Positions 40,511 to 52,862 of a stretch of 64,000 nucleotides of DNA are shown here, one piece after another. The stretch is taken from NCBI GenBank assembly GCA_964057225.1, contig OZ059897.1, positions 23,002,001 through 23,066,000 of the forward strand, in the 5' to 3' direction. Within the stretch, counting starts at the first letter, position 1. Each line of letters starts with the position of its first letter. The position numbers and the translations under genes are program-made. Origin of the DNA: Auanema rhodensis. Lineage: Eukaryota > Nematoda > Chromadorea > Rhabditida > Rhabditidae. The notes beneath the pieces were generated by a model. That model was not told the origin of the DNA. It ran no database searches and saw nothing but the letters and a program-made list of their open reading frames with translations.

Positions 40511-43500
40511 ACTCGCTTCACGTGAAAGATAAAGAGATGCGGTTTTCAAAATTAGATTCCCCATGTCCATATTAGTCTAAAAACAAATTTTTATTGATAT
40601 TGGTTCATGGTAACCATGACTTTGAAATTTACGTGAACTTTAATTTATGCTAATTAAATGTACACGTGATGTGCACTTGGTATGTAACTCGCTTCACGTG
40701 AAAGATAAAGAGATGCGGTTTTCAAAATTAGATTCCCCATGTCCATATTAGTCTAAAAACAAATTTTTATTGATATTGCTTCATGGTAACCATGACTTTG
40801 AAATTTACGTGAACTTTAATTTATGCTAATTAAATGTACACGTGATGTGCACTTGGTATGTAACTCGCTTCACGTGAAAGATAAAGAGATGCGGTTTTCA
40901 AAATTAGATTCCCCATGTCCATATTAGTCTCAAAACAAATTTTTATTGATATTGGTTCATGGTAACCATGACTTTGAAATTTACGTGAACTTTAATTTAT
41001 GCTAATTAAATGTACACGTGATGTGCACTTGGTATGTAACTCGCTTCACGTGAAAGATAAAGAGATGCGGTTTTCAAAATTAGATTCCCCATGTCCATAT
41101 TAGTCTAAAAACAAATTTTTATTGATATTGGTGCATGGTAACCATGACTTTGAATTTTACGTGAACTTTAATTTATGCTAATTAAATGTACACGTGATGT
41201 GCACTTGGTATGTAACTCGCTTCACGTGAAAGATAAAGAGATGCGGTTTTCAAAATTAGATTCCCCATGTCCATATTAGTCTAAAAACAAATTTTTATTG
41301 ATATTGGTTCATGGTAACCATGACTTTGAAATTTACGTGAACTTTAATTTATGCTAATTAAATGTACACGTGATGTGCACTTGGTATGTAACTCGCTTCA
41401 CGTGAAAGATAAAGAGATGCGGTTTTCAAAATTAGATTCCCCATGTCCATATTAGTCTAAAAACAAATTTTGATTGATATTGCTTCATGGTAACCATGAC
41501 TTTGAAATTTACGTGAACTTTAATTTATGCTAATTAAATGTACACGTGATGTGCACTTGGTATGTAACTCGCTTCACGTGAAAGATAAAGAGATGCGGTT
41601 TTCAAAATTAGATTCCCCATGTCCATATTAGTCTAAAAACAAATTTTTATTGATATTGCTTCATGGTAACCATGACTTTGAAATTTACGTGAACTTTAAT
41701 TTATGCTAATTAAATGTACACGTGATGTGCACTTGGTATGTAACTCGCTTCACGTGAAAGATAAAGAGATGCGGTTTTCAAAATTAGATTCCCCATGTCC
41801 ATATTAGTCTAAAAACAAATTTTTATTGATATTGGTTCATGGTAACCATGACTTTGAAATTTACGTGAACTTTAATTTATGCTAATTAAATGTACACGTG
41901 ATGTGCACTTGGTATGTAACTCGCTTCACGTGAAAGATAAAGAGATGCGGTTTTCAAAATTAGATTCCCCATGTCCATATTAGTCTAAAAACAAATTTTT
42001 ATTGATATTGGTTCATGGTAACCATGACTTTGAAATTTACGTGAACTTTAATTTATGCTAATTAAATGTACATGTGATGTGCACTTGGTATGTAACTCGC
42101 TTCACGTGAAAGATAAAGAGATGCGGTTTTCAAAATTAGATTCCCCATGTCCATATTAGTCTAAAAACAAATTTTTATTGATATTGGTGCATGGTAACCA
42201 TGACTTTGAATTTTACGTGAACTTTAATTTATGCTAATTAAATGTACACGTGATGTGCACTTGGTATGTAACTCGCTTCACGTGAAAGATAAAGAGATGC
42301 GGTTTTCAAAATTAGATTCCCCATGTCCATATTAGTCTAAAAACAAATTTTTATTGATATTGGTTCATGGTAACCATGACTTTGAAATTTACGTGAACTT
42401 TAATTTATGCTAATTAAATGTACACGTGATGTGCACTTGGTATGTAACTCGCTTCACGTGAAAGATAAAGAGATGCGGTTTTCAAAATTAGATTCCCCAT
42501 GTCCATATTAGTCTAAAAACAAATTTTTATTGATATTGGTGCATGGTAACCATGACTTTGAAATTTACGTGAACTTTAATTTATGCTAATTAAATATACA
42601 CGTGATGTGCACTTGGTATGTAACTCGCTTCACGTGAAAGATAAAGAGATGCGGTTTTCAAAATTAGATTCCCCATGTCCATATTAGTCTAAAAACAAAT
42701 TTTTATTGATATTGCTTCATGGTAACCATGACTTTGAAATTTACGTGAACTTTAATTTATGCTAATTAAATGTACACGTGATGTGCACTTGGTATGTAAC
42801 TCGCTTCACGTGAAAGATAAAGAGATGCGGTTTTCAAAATTAGATTCCCCATGTCCATATTAGTCTAAAAACAAATTTTTATTGATATTGGTTCATGGTA
42901 ACCATGACTTTGAAATTTACGTGAACTTTAATTTATGCTAATTAAATGTACACGTGATGTGCACTTGGTATGTAACTCGCTTCACGTGAAAGATAAAGAG
43001 ATGCGGTTTTCAAAATTAGATTCCCCATGTCCATATTAGTCTAAAAACAAATTTTTATTGATATTGCTTCATGGTAACCATGACTTTGAAATTTACGTGA
43101 ACTTTAATTTATGCTAATTAAATGTACACGTGATGTGCACTTGGTATGTAACTCGCTTCACGTGAAAGATAAAGAGATGCGGTTTTCAAAATTAGATTCC
43201 CCATGTCCATATTAGTCTAAAAACAAATTTTTATTGATATTGGTGCATGGTAACCATGACTTTGAATTTTACGTGAACTTTAATTTATGCTAATTAAATG
43301 TACACGTGATGTGCACTTGGTATGTAACTCGCTTCACGTGAAAGATAAAGAGATGCGGTTTTCAAAATTAGATTCCCCATGTCCATATTAGTCTAAAAAC
43401 AAATTTTTATTGATATTGGTTCATGGTAACCATGACTTTGAAATTTACGTGAACTTTAATTTATGCTAATTAAATGTACACGTGATGTGCACTTGGTATG

Positions 43501-44206
43501 TAACTCGCTTCACGTGAAAGATAAAGAGATGCGGTTTTCAAAATTAGATTCCCCATGTTCATATTAGTCTAAAAACAAATTTTTATTGATATTGGTGCAT
43601 GGTAACCATGACTTTGAAATTTACGTGAACTTTAATTTATGCTAATTAAATGTACACGTGATGTGCACTTGGTATGTAACTCGCTTCACGTGAAAGATAA
43701 AGAGATGCGGTTTTCAAAATTAGATTCCCCATGTCCATATTAGTCTAAAAACAAATTTTTATTGATATTGGTGCGTGGTAACCATGACTTTGAAATTTAC
43801 GTGAACTTTAATTTATGCTAATTAAATGTACACGTGATGTGCACTTGGTATGTAACTCGCTTCACGTGAAAGATAAAGAGATGCGGTTTTCAAAATTAGA
43901 TTCCCCATGTCCATATTAGTCTAAAAACAAATTTTTATTGATATTGCTTCATGGTAACCATGACTTTGAAATTTACGTGAACTTTAATTTATGCTAATTA
44001 AATGTACACGTGATGTGCACTTGGTATGTAACTCGCTTCACGTGAAAGATAAAGAGATGCGGTTTTCAAAATTAGATTCCCCATGTCCATATTAGTCTAA
44101 AAACAAATTTTTATTGATATTGCTTCATGGTAACCATGACTTTGAAATTTACGTGAACTTTAATTTATGCTAATTAAATGTACACGTGATGTGCACTTGG
44201 TATGTA

Positions 44207-47200
44207 ACTCGCTTCACGTGAAAGATAAAGAGATGCGGTTTCCAAAATTAGATTCCCCATGTCCATATTAGTCTAAAAACAAATTTTTATTGATATTGGT
44301 TCATGGTAACCATGACTTTGAAATTTACGTGAACTTTAATTTATGCTAATTAAATGTACACGTGATGTGCACTTGGTATGTAACTCGCTTCACGTGAAAG
44401 ATAAAGAGATGCGGTTTTCAAAATTAGATTCCCCATGTCCATATTAATCTAAAAACAAATTTTTATTGATATTGGTGCATGGTAACCATGACTTTGAAAT
44501 TTACGTGAACTTTAATTTAAGCTAATTAAATGTACACGTGATGTGCACTTGGTATGTAACTCGCTTCACGTGAAAGATAAAGAGATGCGGTTTTCAAAAT
44601 TAGATTCCCCATGTCCATATTAGTCTAAAAACAAATTTTTATTGATATTGCTTCATGGTAACCATGACTTTGAAATTTACGTGAACTTTAATTTATGCTA
44701 ATTAAATGTACACGTGATGTGCACTTGGTATGTAACTCGCTTCACGTGAAAGATAAAGAGATGCGGTTTTCAAAATTAGATTCCCCATGTCCATATTAGT
44801 CTAAAAACAAATTTTTATTGATATTGGTTCATGGTAACCATGACTTTGAAATTTACGTGAACTTTAATTTATGCTAATTAAATGTACACGTGATGTGCAC
44901 TTGGTATGTAACTCGCTTCACGTGAAAGATAAAGAGATGCGGTTTTCAAAATTAGATTCCCCATGTCCATATTAGTCTAAAAACAAATTTTTATTGATAT
45001 TGCTTCATGGTAACCATGACTTTGAAATTTACGTGAACTTTAATTAATGCTAATTAAATGTACACGTGATGTGCACTTGGTATGTAACTCGCTTCACGTG
45101 AAAGATAAAGAGATGCGGTTTTCAAAATTAGATTCCCCATGTCCATATTAGTCTAAAAACAAATTTTTATTGATATTGCTTCATGGTAACCATGACTTTG
45201 AAATTTACGTGAACTTTAATTTATGCTAATTAAATGTACACGTGATGTGCACTTGGTATGTAACTCGCTTCACGTGAAAGATAAAGAGATGCGGTTTTCA
45301 AAATTAGATTCCCCATGTCCATATTATTCTAAAAACAAATTTTTATTGATATTGGTTCATGGTAACCATGACTTTGAAATTTACGTGAACTTTAATTTAT
45401 GCTAATTAAATGTACACGTGATGTGCACTTGGTATGTAACTCGCTTCACGTGAAAGATAAAGAGATGCGGTTTTCAAAATTAGATTCCCCATGTCCATAT
45501 TAGTCTAAAAACGAATTTTTATTGATATTGGTGCATGGTAACCATGACTTTGAATTTTACGTGAACTTTAATTTATGCTAATTAAATGTACACGTGATGT
45601 GCACTTGGTATGTAACTCGCTTCACGTGAAAGATGAAGAGATGCGGTTTTCAAAATTAGATTCCCCATGTCCATATTAGTCTAAAAACAAATTTTTATTG
45701 ATATTGCTTCATGGTAACCATGACTTTGAAATTTACGTGAACTTTAATTTATGCTAATTAAATGTACACGTGATGTGCACTTGGTATGTAACTCGCTTCA
45801 CGTGAAAGATAAAGAGATGCGGTTTTCAAAATTAGATTCCCCATGTCCATATTAGTCTAAAAACAAATTTTTATTGATATTGGTTCATGGTAACCATGAC
45901 TTTGAAATTTACGTGAACTTTAATTTATGCTAATTAAATGTACACGTGATGTGCACTTGGTATGTAACTCGCTTCACGTGAAAGATAAAGAGATGCGGTT
46001 TTCAAAATTAGATTCCCCATGTCCATATTATTCTAAAAACAAATTTTTATTGATATTGGTTCATGGTAACCATGACTTTGAAATTTACGTGAACTTTAAT
46101 TTATGCTAATTAAATGTACACGTGATGTGCACTTGGTATGTAACTCGCTTCACGTGAAAGATAAAGAGATGCGGTTTTCAAAATTAGATTCCCCATGTCC
46201 ATATTAGTCTAAAAACGAATTTTTATTGATATTGGTGCATGGTAACCATGACTTTGAATTTTACGTGAACTTTAATTTATGCTAATTAAATGTACACGTG
46301 ATGTGCACTTGGTATGTAACTCGCTTCACGTGAAAGATGAAGAGATGCGGTTTTCAAAATTAGATTCCCCATGTCCATATTAGTCTAAAAACAAATTTTT
46401 ATTGATATTGCTTCATGGTAACCATGACTTTGAAATTTACGTGAACTTTAATTTATGCTAATTAAATGTACACGTGATGTGCACTTGGTATGTAACTCGC
46501 TTCACGTGAAAGATAAAGAGATGCGGTTTTCAAAATTAGATTCCCCATGTCCATATTAGTCTAAAAACAAATTTTTATTGATATTGCTTCATGGTAACCA
46601 TGACTTTGAAATTTACGTGAACTTTAATTTATGCTAATTAAATGTACACGTGATGTGCACTTGGTATGTAACTCGCTTCACGTGAAAGATAAAGAGATGC
46701 GGTTTTCAAAATTAGATTCCCCATGTCCATATTAGTCTAAAAACAAATTTTTATTGATATTGGTTCATGGTAACCATGACTTTGAAATTTACGTGAACTT
46801 TAATTTATGCTAATTAAATGTACACGTGATGTGCACTTGGTATGTAACTCGCTTCACGTGAAAGATAAAGAGATGCGGTTTTCAAAATTAGATTCCCCAT
46901 GTCCATATTAATCTAAAAACAAATTTTTATTGATATTGGTGCATGGTAACCATGACTTTGAAATTTACGTGAACTTTAATTTAAGCTAATTAAATGTACA
47001 CGTGATGTGCACTTGGTATGTAACTCGCTTCACGTGAAAGATAAAGAGATGCGGTTTTCAAAATTAGATTCCCCATGTCCATATTAGTCTAAAAACAAAT
47101 TTTTATTGATATTGCTTCATGGTAACCATGACTTTGAAATTTACGTGAACTTTAATTTATGCTAATTAAATGTACACGTGATGTGCACTTGGTATGTAAC

Positions 47201-47697
47201 TCGCTTCACGTGAAAGATAAAGAGATGCGGTTTTCAAAATTAGATTCCCCATGTCCATATTAGTCTAAAAACAAATTTTTATTGATATTGGTTCATGGTA
47301 ACCATGACTTTGAAATTTACGTGAACTTTAATTTATGCTAATTAAATGTACACGTGATGTGCACTTGGTATGTAACTCGCTTCACGTGAAAGATAAAGAG
47401 ATGCGGTTTTCAAAATTAGATTCCCCATGTCCATATTAGTCTAAAAACAAATTTTTATTGATATTGCTTCATGGTAACCATGACTTTGAAATTTACGTGA
47501 ACTTTAATTAATGCTAATTAAATGTACACGTGATGTGCACTTGGTATGTAACTCGCTTCACGTGAAAGATAAAGAGATGCGGTTTTCAAAATTAGATTCC
47601 CCATGTCCATATTAGTCTAAAAACAAATTTTTATTGATATTGCTTCATGGTAACCATGACTTTGAAATTTACGTGAACTTTAATTTATGCTAATTAA
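44207..47697 (-). repeat. 14-monomer duplication, 44,207-45,262 and 46,671-47,697
   Basis: States A, C, G, A, G, G in left-to-right order recur at 2,464 bp (14 x 176). Linked private markers confirm it: attaatct at 44,443 and 46,907, tttaagct at 44,517 and 46,981, and taattaatgc at 45,042 and 47,506. The second copy runs into the right junction. A tttccaaaa change near 44,241 is private to the first copy. Confidence 0.93.
45263..46494 (-). repeat. 4-monomer duplication, 45,263-45,790 and 45,967-46,494
   Basis: Three marked monomers recur at 704 bp: attattct (45,325 and 46,029), aaacgaat with gaattttac (45,511 and 46,215), and agatgaagag (45,631 and 46,335). It nests between the two copies of the 14-monomer duplication. 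Confidence 0.93.
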
Positions 47698-48639
47698 TAA
47701 TGGACATGGGGAATCTAATTTTGAAAACCGCATCTCTTTATCTTTCACGTGAAGCGAGTTACATACCAAGTGCACATCACGTGTACATTTAATTAGCATA
47801 AATTAAAGTTCACGTAAATTTCAAAGTCATGGTTACCATGAACCAATATCAATAAAAATTTGTTTTTAGACTAATATGGACATGGGGAATCTAATTTTGA
47901 AAACCGCATCTCTTTATCTTTCACGTGAAGCGAGTTACATACCAAGTGCACATCACGTGTACATTTAATTAGCATAAATTAAAGTTCACGTAAATTTCAA
48001 AGTCATGGTTACCATGAAGCAATATCAATAAAAATTTGTTTTTAGACTAATATGGACATGGGGAATCTAATTTTGAAAACCGCATCTCTTTATCTTTCAC
48101 GTGAAGCGAGTTACATACCAAGTGCACATCACGTGTACATTTAATTAGCTTAAATTAAAGTTCACGTAAATTTCAAAGTCATGGTTACCATGCACCAATA
48201 TCAATAAAAATTTGTTTTTAGATTAATATGGACATGGGGAATCTAATTTTGAAAACCGCATCTCTTTATCTTTCACGTGAAGCGAGTTACATACCAAGTG
48301 CACATCACGTGTACATTTAATTAGCATAAATTAAAGTTCACGTAAATTTCAAAGTCATGGTTACCATGAACCAATATCAATAAAAATTTGTTTTTAGACT
48401 AATATGGACATGGGGAATCTAATTTTGAAAACCGCATCTCTTTATCTTTCACGTGAAGCGAGTTACATACCAAGTGCACATCACGTGTACATTTAATTAG
48501 CATAAATTAAAGTTCACGTAAATTTCAAAGTCATGGTTACCATGAAGCAATATCAATAAAAATTTGTTTTTAGACTAATATGGACATGGGGAATATAATT
48601 TTGAAAACCGCATCTCTTTATCTTTCACGTGAAGCGAGT
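46495..48639. repeat. Inverted repeat spanning the right junction, 880-bp arms
   Basis: Five monomers left of the junction (46,495-47,374, read on the minus strand: A, G, C, A, G) match the first five complete monomers to its right (47,760-48,639: A, G, C, A, G). The C monomers share two linked changes, gcttaaatt and agattaat (minus strand at 46,984 and 46,911; plus strand at 48,150 and 48,223). The spacer is 385 bp. The only difference I noticed is gaatataatt near 48,594 in the right arm. Beyond these five monomers the correspondence fades. Confidence 0.85.
47640..47760. other. Right inversion junction inside a monomer
   Basis: Reverse-strand sequence ends at 47,697 (monomer position 30, within gctaattaa) and forward sequence begins at 47,700 (position 117, atggacatgg). 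The two bases ta at 47,698-47,699 fit neither side directly. Alternatively taa at 47,695-47,697 is a 3-base microhomology followed by one inserted a. The phase of the right arm is shifted by 63 bp relative to the left arm. Confidence 0.92.
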
Positions 48640-51600
48640 TACATACCAAGTGCACATCACGTGTACATTTAATTAGCATAAATTAAAGTTCACGTAAATT
48701 TCAAAGTCATGGTTACCATGAAGCAATATCAATAAAAATTTGTTTTTAGACTAATATGGACATGGGGAATCTAATTTTGAAAACCGCATCTCTTTATCTT
48801 TCACGTGAAGCGAGTTACATACCAAGTGCACATCACGTGTACATTTAATTAGCATAAATTAGAGTTCACGTAAATTTCAAAGTCATGGTTACCATGAACC
48901 AATATCAATAAAAATTTGTTTTTAGACTAATATGAACATGGGGAATCTAATTTGGAAACCGCATCTCTTTATCTTTCACGTGAAGCGAGTTACATACCAA
49001 GTGCACATCACGTGTACATTTAATTAGCATAAATTAAAGTTCACGTAAATTTCAAAGTCATGGTTACCATGAAGCAATATCAATAAAAATTTGTTTTTAG
49101 ACTAATATGGACATGGGGAATCTAATTTTGAAAACCGCATCTCTTTATCTTTCACGTGAAGCGAGTTACATACCAAGTGCACATCACGTGTACATTTAAT
49201 TAGCATAAATTAAAGTTCACGTAAATTTCAAAGTCATGGTTACCATGAAGCAATATCAATAAAAATTTGTTTTTAGACTAATATGGACATGGGGAATCTA
49301 ATTTTGAAAACCGCATCTCTTTATCTTTCACGTGAAGCGAGTTACATACCAAGTGCACATCACGTGTACATTTAATTAGCATAAATTAAAGTTCACGTAA
49401 ATTTCAAAGTCATGGTTACCATGAACCAATATCAATAAAAATTTGTTTTTAGACTAATATGGACATGGGGAATCTAATTTTGAAAACCGCATCTCTTTAT
49501 CTTTCACGAGAAGCGAGTTACATACCAAGTGCACATCACGTGTACATTTAATTAGCATAAATTAAAGTTCACGTAAAATTCAAAGTCATGGTTACCATGC
49601 ACCAATATCAATAAAAATTTGTTTTTAGACTAATATGGACATGGGGAATCTAATTTTGAAAACCGCATCTCTTTATCTTTCACGTGAAGCGAGTTACATA
49701 CCAAGTGCACATCACGTGTACATTTAATTAGCATAAATTAAAGTTCACGTAAAATTCAAAGTCATGGTTACCATGCACCAATATCAATGAAAATTTGTTT
49801 TTAGACTAATATGGACATGGGGAATCTAATGTTGAAAACCGCATCTCTTTATCTTTCACGTGAAGCGAGTTACATACCAAGTGCACATCACGTGTACATT
49901 TAATTAGCATAAATTAAAGTTCACGTAAATTTCAAAGTCATGGTTACCATGCACCAATATCAATAAAAATTTGTTTTTAGACTAATATGGACATGGGGAA
50001 TCTAATTTTGAAAACCGCATCTCTTTATCTTTCACGTGAAGCGAGTTACATACCAAGTGCGCATCACGTGTACATTTAATTAGCATAAATTAAAGTTCAC
50101 GTAAATTTCAAAGTCATGGTTACCATGCACCAATATCAATAAAAATTTGTTTTTAGACTAATATGAACATGGGGAATCTAATTTTGGAAACCGCATCTCT
50201 TTATCTTTCACGTGAAGCGAGTTACATACCAAGTGCACATCACGTGTACATTTAATTAGCATAAATTAAAGTTCACGTAAATTTCAAAGTCATGGTTACC
50301 ATGAAGCAATATCAATAAAAATTTGTTTTTAGACTAATATGGACATGGGGAATCTAATTTTGAAAACCGCATCTCTTTATCTCTCACGTGAAGCGAGTTA
50401 CATACCAAGTGCACATCACGTGTACATTTAATTAGCATAAATTAAAGTTCACGTAAAATTCAAAGTCATGGTTACCATGCACCAATATCAATAAAAATTT
50501 GTTTTTAGACTAATATGGACATGGGGAATCTAATTTTGAAAACCGCATCTCTTTATCTTTCACGTGAAGCGAGTTACATACCAAGTGCACATCACGTGTA
50601 CATTTAATTAGCATAAATTAAAGTTCACGTAAATTTCAAAGTCATGGTTACCATGCACCAATATCAATAAAAATTTGTTTTTAGACTAATATGGACATGG
50701 GGAATCTAATTTTGAAAACCGCATCTCTTTATCTTTCACGTGAAGCGAGTTACATACCAAGTGCACATCACGTGTACATTTAATTAGCATAAATTAAAGT
50801 TCACGTAAATTTCAAAGTCATGGTTACCATGAACCAATATCAATAAAAATTTGTTTTTAGACTAATATGGACATGGGGAATCTAATTTTGAAAACCGCAT
50901 CTCTTTATCTTTCACGAGAAGCGAGTTACATACCAAGTGCACATCACGTGTACATTTAATTAGCATAAATTAAAGTTCACGTAAAATTCAAAGTCATGGT
51001 TACCATGCACCAATATCAATAAAAATTTGTTTTTAGACTAATATGGACATGGGGAATCTAATTTTGAAAACCGCATCTCTTTATCTTTCACGTGAAGCGA
51101 GTTACATACCAAGTGCACATCACGTGTACATTTAATTAGCATAAATTAAAGTTCACGTAAAATTCAAAGTCATGGTTACCATGCACCAATATCAATGAAA
51201 ATTTGTTTTTAGACTAATATGGACATGGGGAATCTAATGTTGAAAACCGCATCTCTTTATCTTTCACGTGAAGCGAGTTACATACCAAGTGCACATCACG
51301 TGTACATTTAATTAGCATAAATTAAAGTTCACGTAAATTTCAAAGTCATGGTTACCATGAACCAATATCAATAAAAATTTGTTTTTAGACTAATATGGAC
51401 ATGGGGAATCTAATTTTGAAAACCGCATCTCTTTATCTTTCACGTGAAGCGAGTTACATACCAAGTGCACATCACGTGTACATTTAATTAGCATAAATTA
51501 AAGTTCACGTAAATTTCAAAGTCATGGTTACCATGAACCAATATCAATAAAAATTTGTTTTTAGACTAATATGGACATGGGGAATCTAATTTTGAAAACC

Positions 51601-52862
51601 GCATCTCTTTATCTTTCACGTGAAGCGAGTTACATGGCAAGTGCACATCACGTGTACATTTAATTAGCATAAATTAAAGTTCACGTAAATTTCAAAGTCA
51701 TGGTTACCATGAAGCAATATCAATAAAAATTTGTTTTTAGACTAATATGGACATGGGGAATCTAATTTTGAAAACCGCATCTCTTTATCTTTCACGTGAA
51801 GCGAGTTACATACCAAGTGCACATCACGTGTACATTTAATTAGCATAAATTAAAGTTCACGTAAATTTCAAAGTCATGGTTACCATGAACCAATATCAAT
51901 AAAAATTTGTTTTTAGACTAATATGGACATGGGGAATCTAATTTTGAAAACCGCATCTCTTTATCTTTCACGTGAAGCGAGTTACATACCAAGTGCACAT
52001 CACGTGTACATTTAATTAGCATAAATTAAAGTTCACGTAAAATTCAAAGTCATGGTTACCATGCACCAATATCAATAAAAATTTGTTTTTAGACTAATAT
52101 GGACATGTGGAATCTAATTTTGAAAACCGCATCTCTTTATCTTTCACGTGAAGCGAGTTACATACCAAGTGCACATCACGTGTACATTTAATTAGCATAA
52201 ATTAAAGTTCACGTAAATTTCAAAGTCATGGTTACCATGAACCAATATCAATAAAAATTTGTTTTTAGACTAATATGGACATGGGGAATCTAATTTTGGA
52301 AACCGCATCTCTTTATCTTTCACGTGAAGCGAGTTACATACCAAGTGCACATCACGTGTACATTTAATTAGCATAAATTAAAGTTCACGTAAATTTCAAA
52401 GTCATGGTTACCATGAACCAATATCAATAAAAATTTGTTTTTAGACTAATATGGACATGGGGAATCTAATTTTGGAAACCGCATCTCTTTATCTTTCACG
52501 TGAAGCGAGTTACATACCAAGTGCACATCACGTGTATATTTAATTAGCATAAATTAAAGTTCACGTAAATTTCAAAGTCATGGTTACCATGCACCAATAT
52601 CAATAAAAATTTGTTTTTAGACTAATATGGACATGGGGAATCTAATTTTGAAAACCGCATCTCTTTATCTTTCACGTGAAGCGAGTTACATACCAAGTGC
52701 ACATCACGTGTACATTTAATTAGCATAAATTAAAGTTCACGTAAATTTCAAAGTCATGGTTACCATGAACCAATATCAATAAAAATTTGTTTTTAGACTA
52801 ATATGGACATGGGGAATCTAATTTTGAAAACCGCATCTCTTTATCTTTCACGTGAAGCGAGT
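48640..52862 (+). repeat. Right arm, first part, with an 8-monomer duplication
   Basis: Three monomers at 49,343-49,870 recur at 50,751-51,278 (1,408 bp): A ending in ttcacgagaag; C with gtaaaattc; C with gtaaaattc, caatgaaaa and ctaatgttg. Other variants are attagagttc near 48,860, tatgaacatgg at about 48,931 and 50,163, gtgcgcatc near 50,059, atctctcacg near 50,382 and tacatggcaag near 51,631. The one-base deletion near 48,953 lies here. Confidence 0.85.

Larger units (their letters stand above)
39294..47697 (-). repeat. Same 176-bp satellite in inverted orientation, 8,404 bp block
   Basis: The sequence here is the reverse complement of the flanking monomers. Monomer position 1 falls at 39,455 and the last one at 47,550. 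That gives 46 complete monomers, a partial one on the left (positions 162 to 1) and a partial one on the right (positions 176 to 30). The length fits 47 periods plus 133 bp minus one deleted base (near 40,446, where actttgaaa reads acttcaaa). Variants shared with the left arm include cttcat (near 40,178, 45,634 and 46,338) and the c112a change (45,327 and 46,031; left-arm example at 20,352). The variant shared with the right arm is gtaaaattc, read here as gaattttac. Two bases overlap-wise belong to either arm at the left edge because of the aaag microhomology. Confidence 0.97.

Noticed and set aside
39294-47697. Inverted block as a transposable element with terminal inverted repeats
   Set aside because: It consists only of satellite monomers, has no coding sequence, and shows no target-site duplication; about 67 bp are missing at the insertion site instead.
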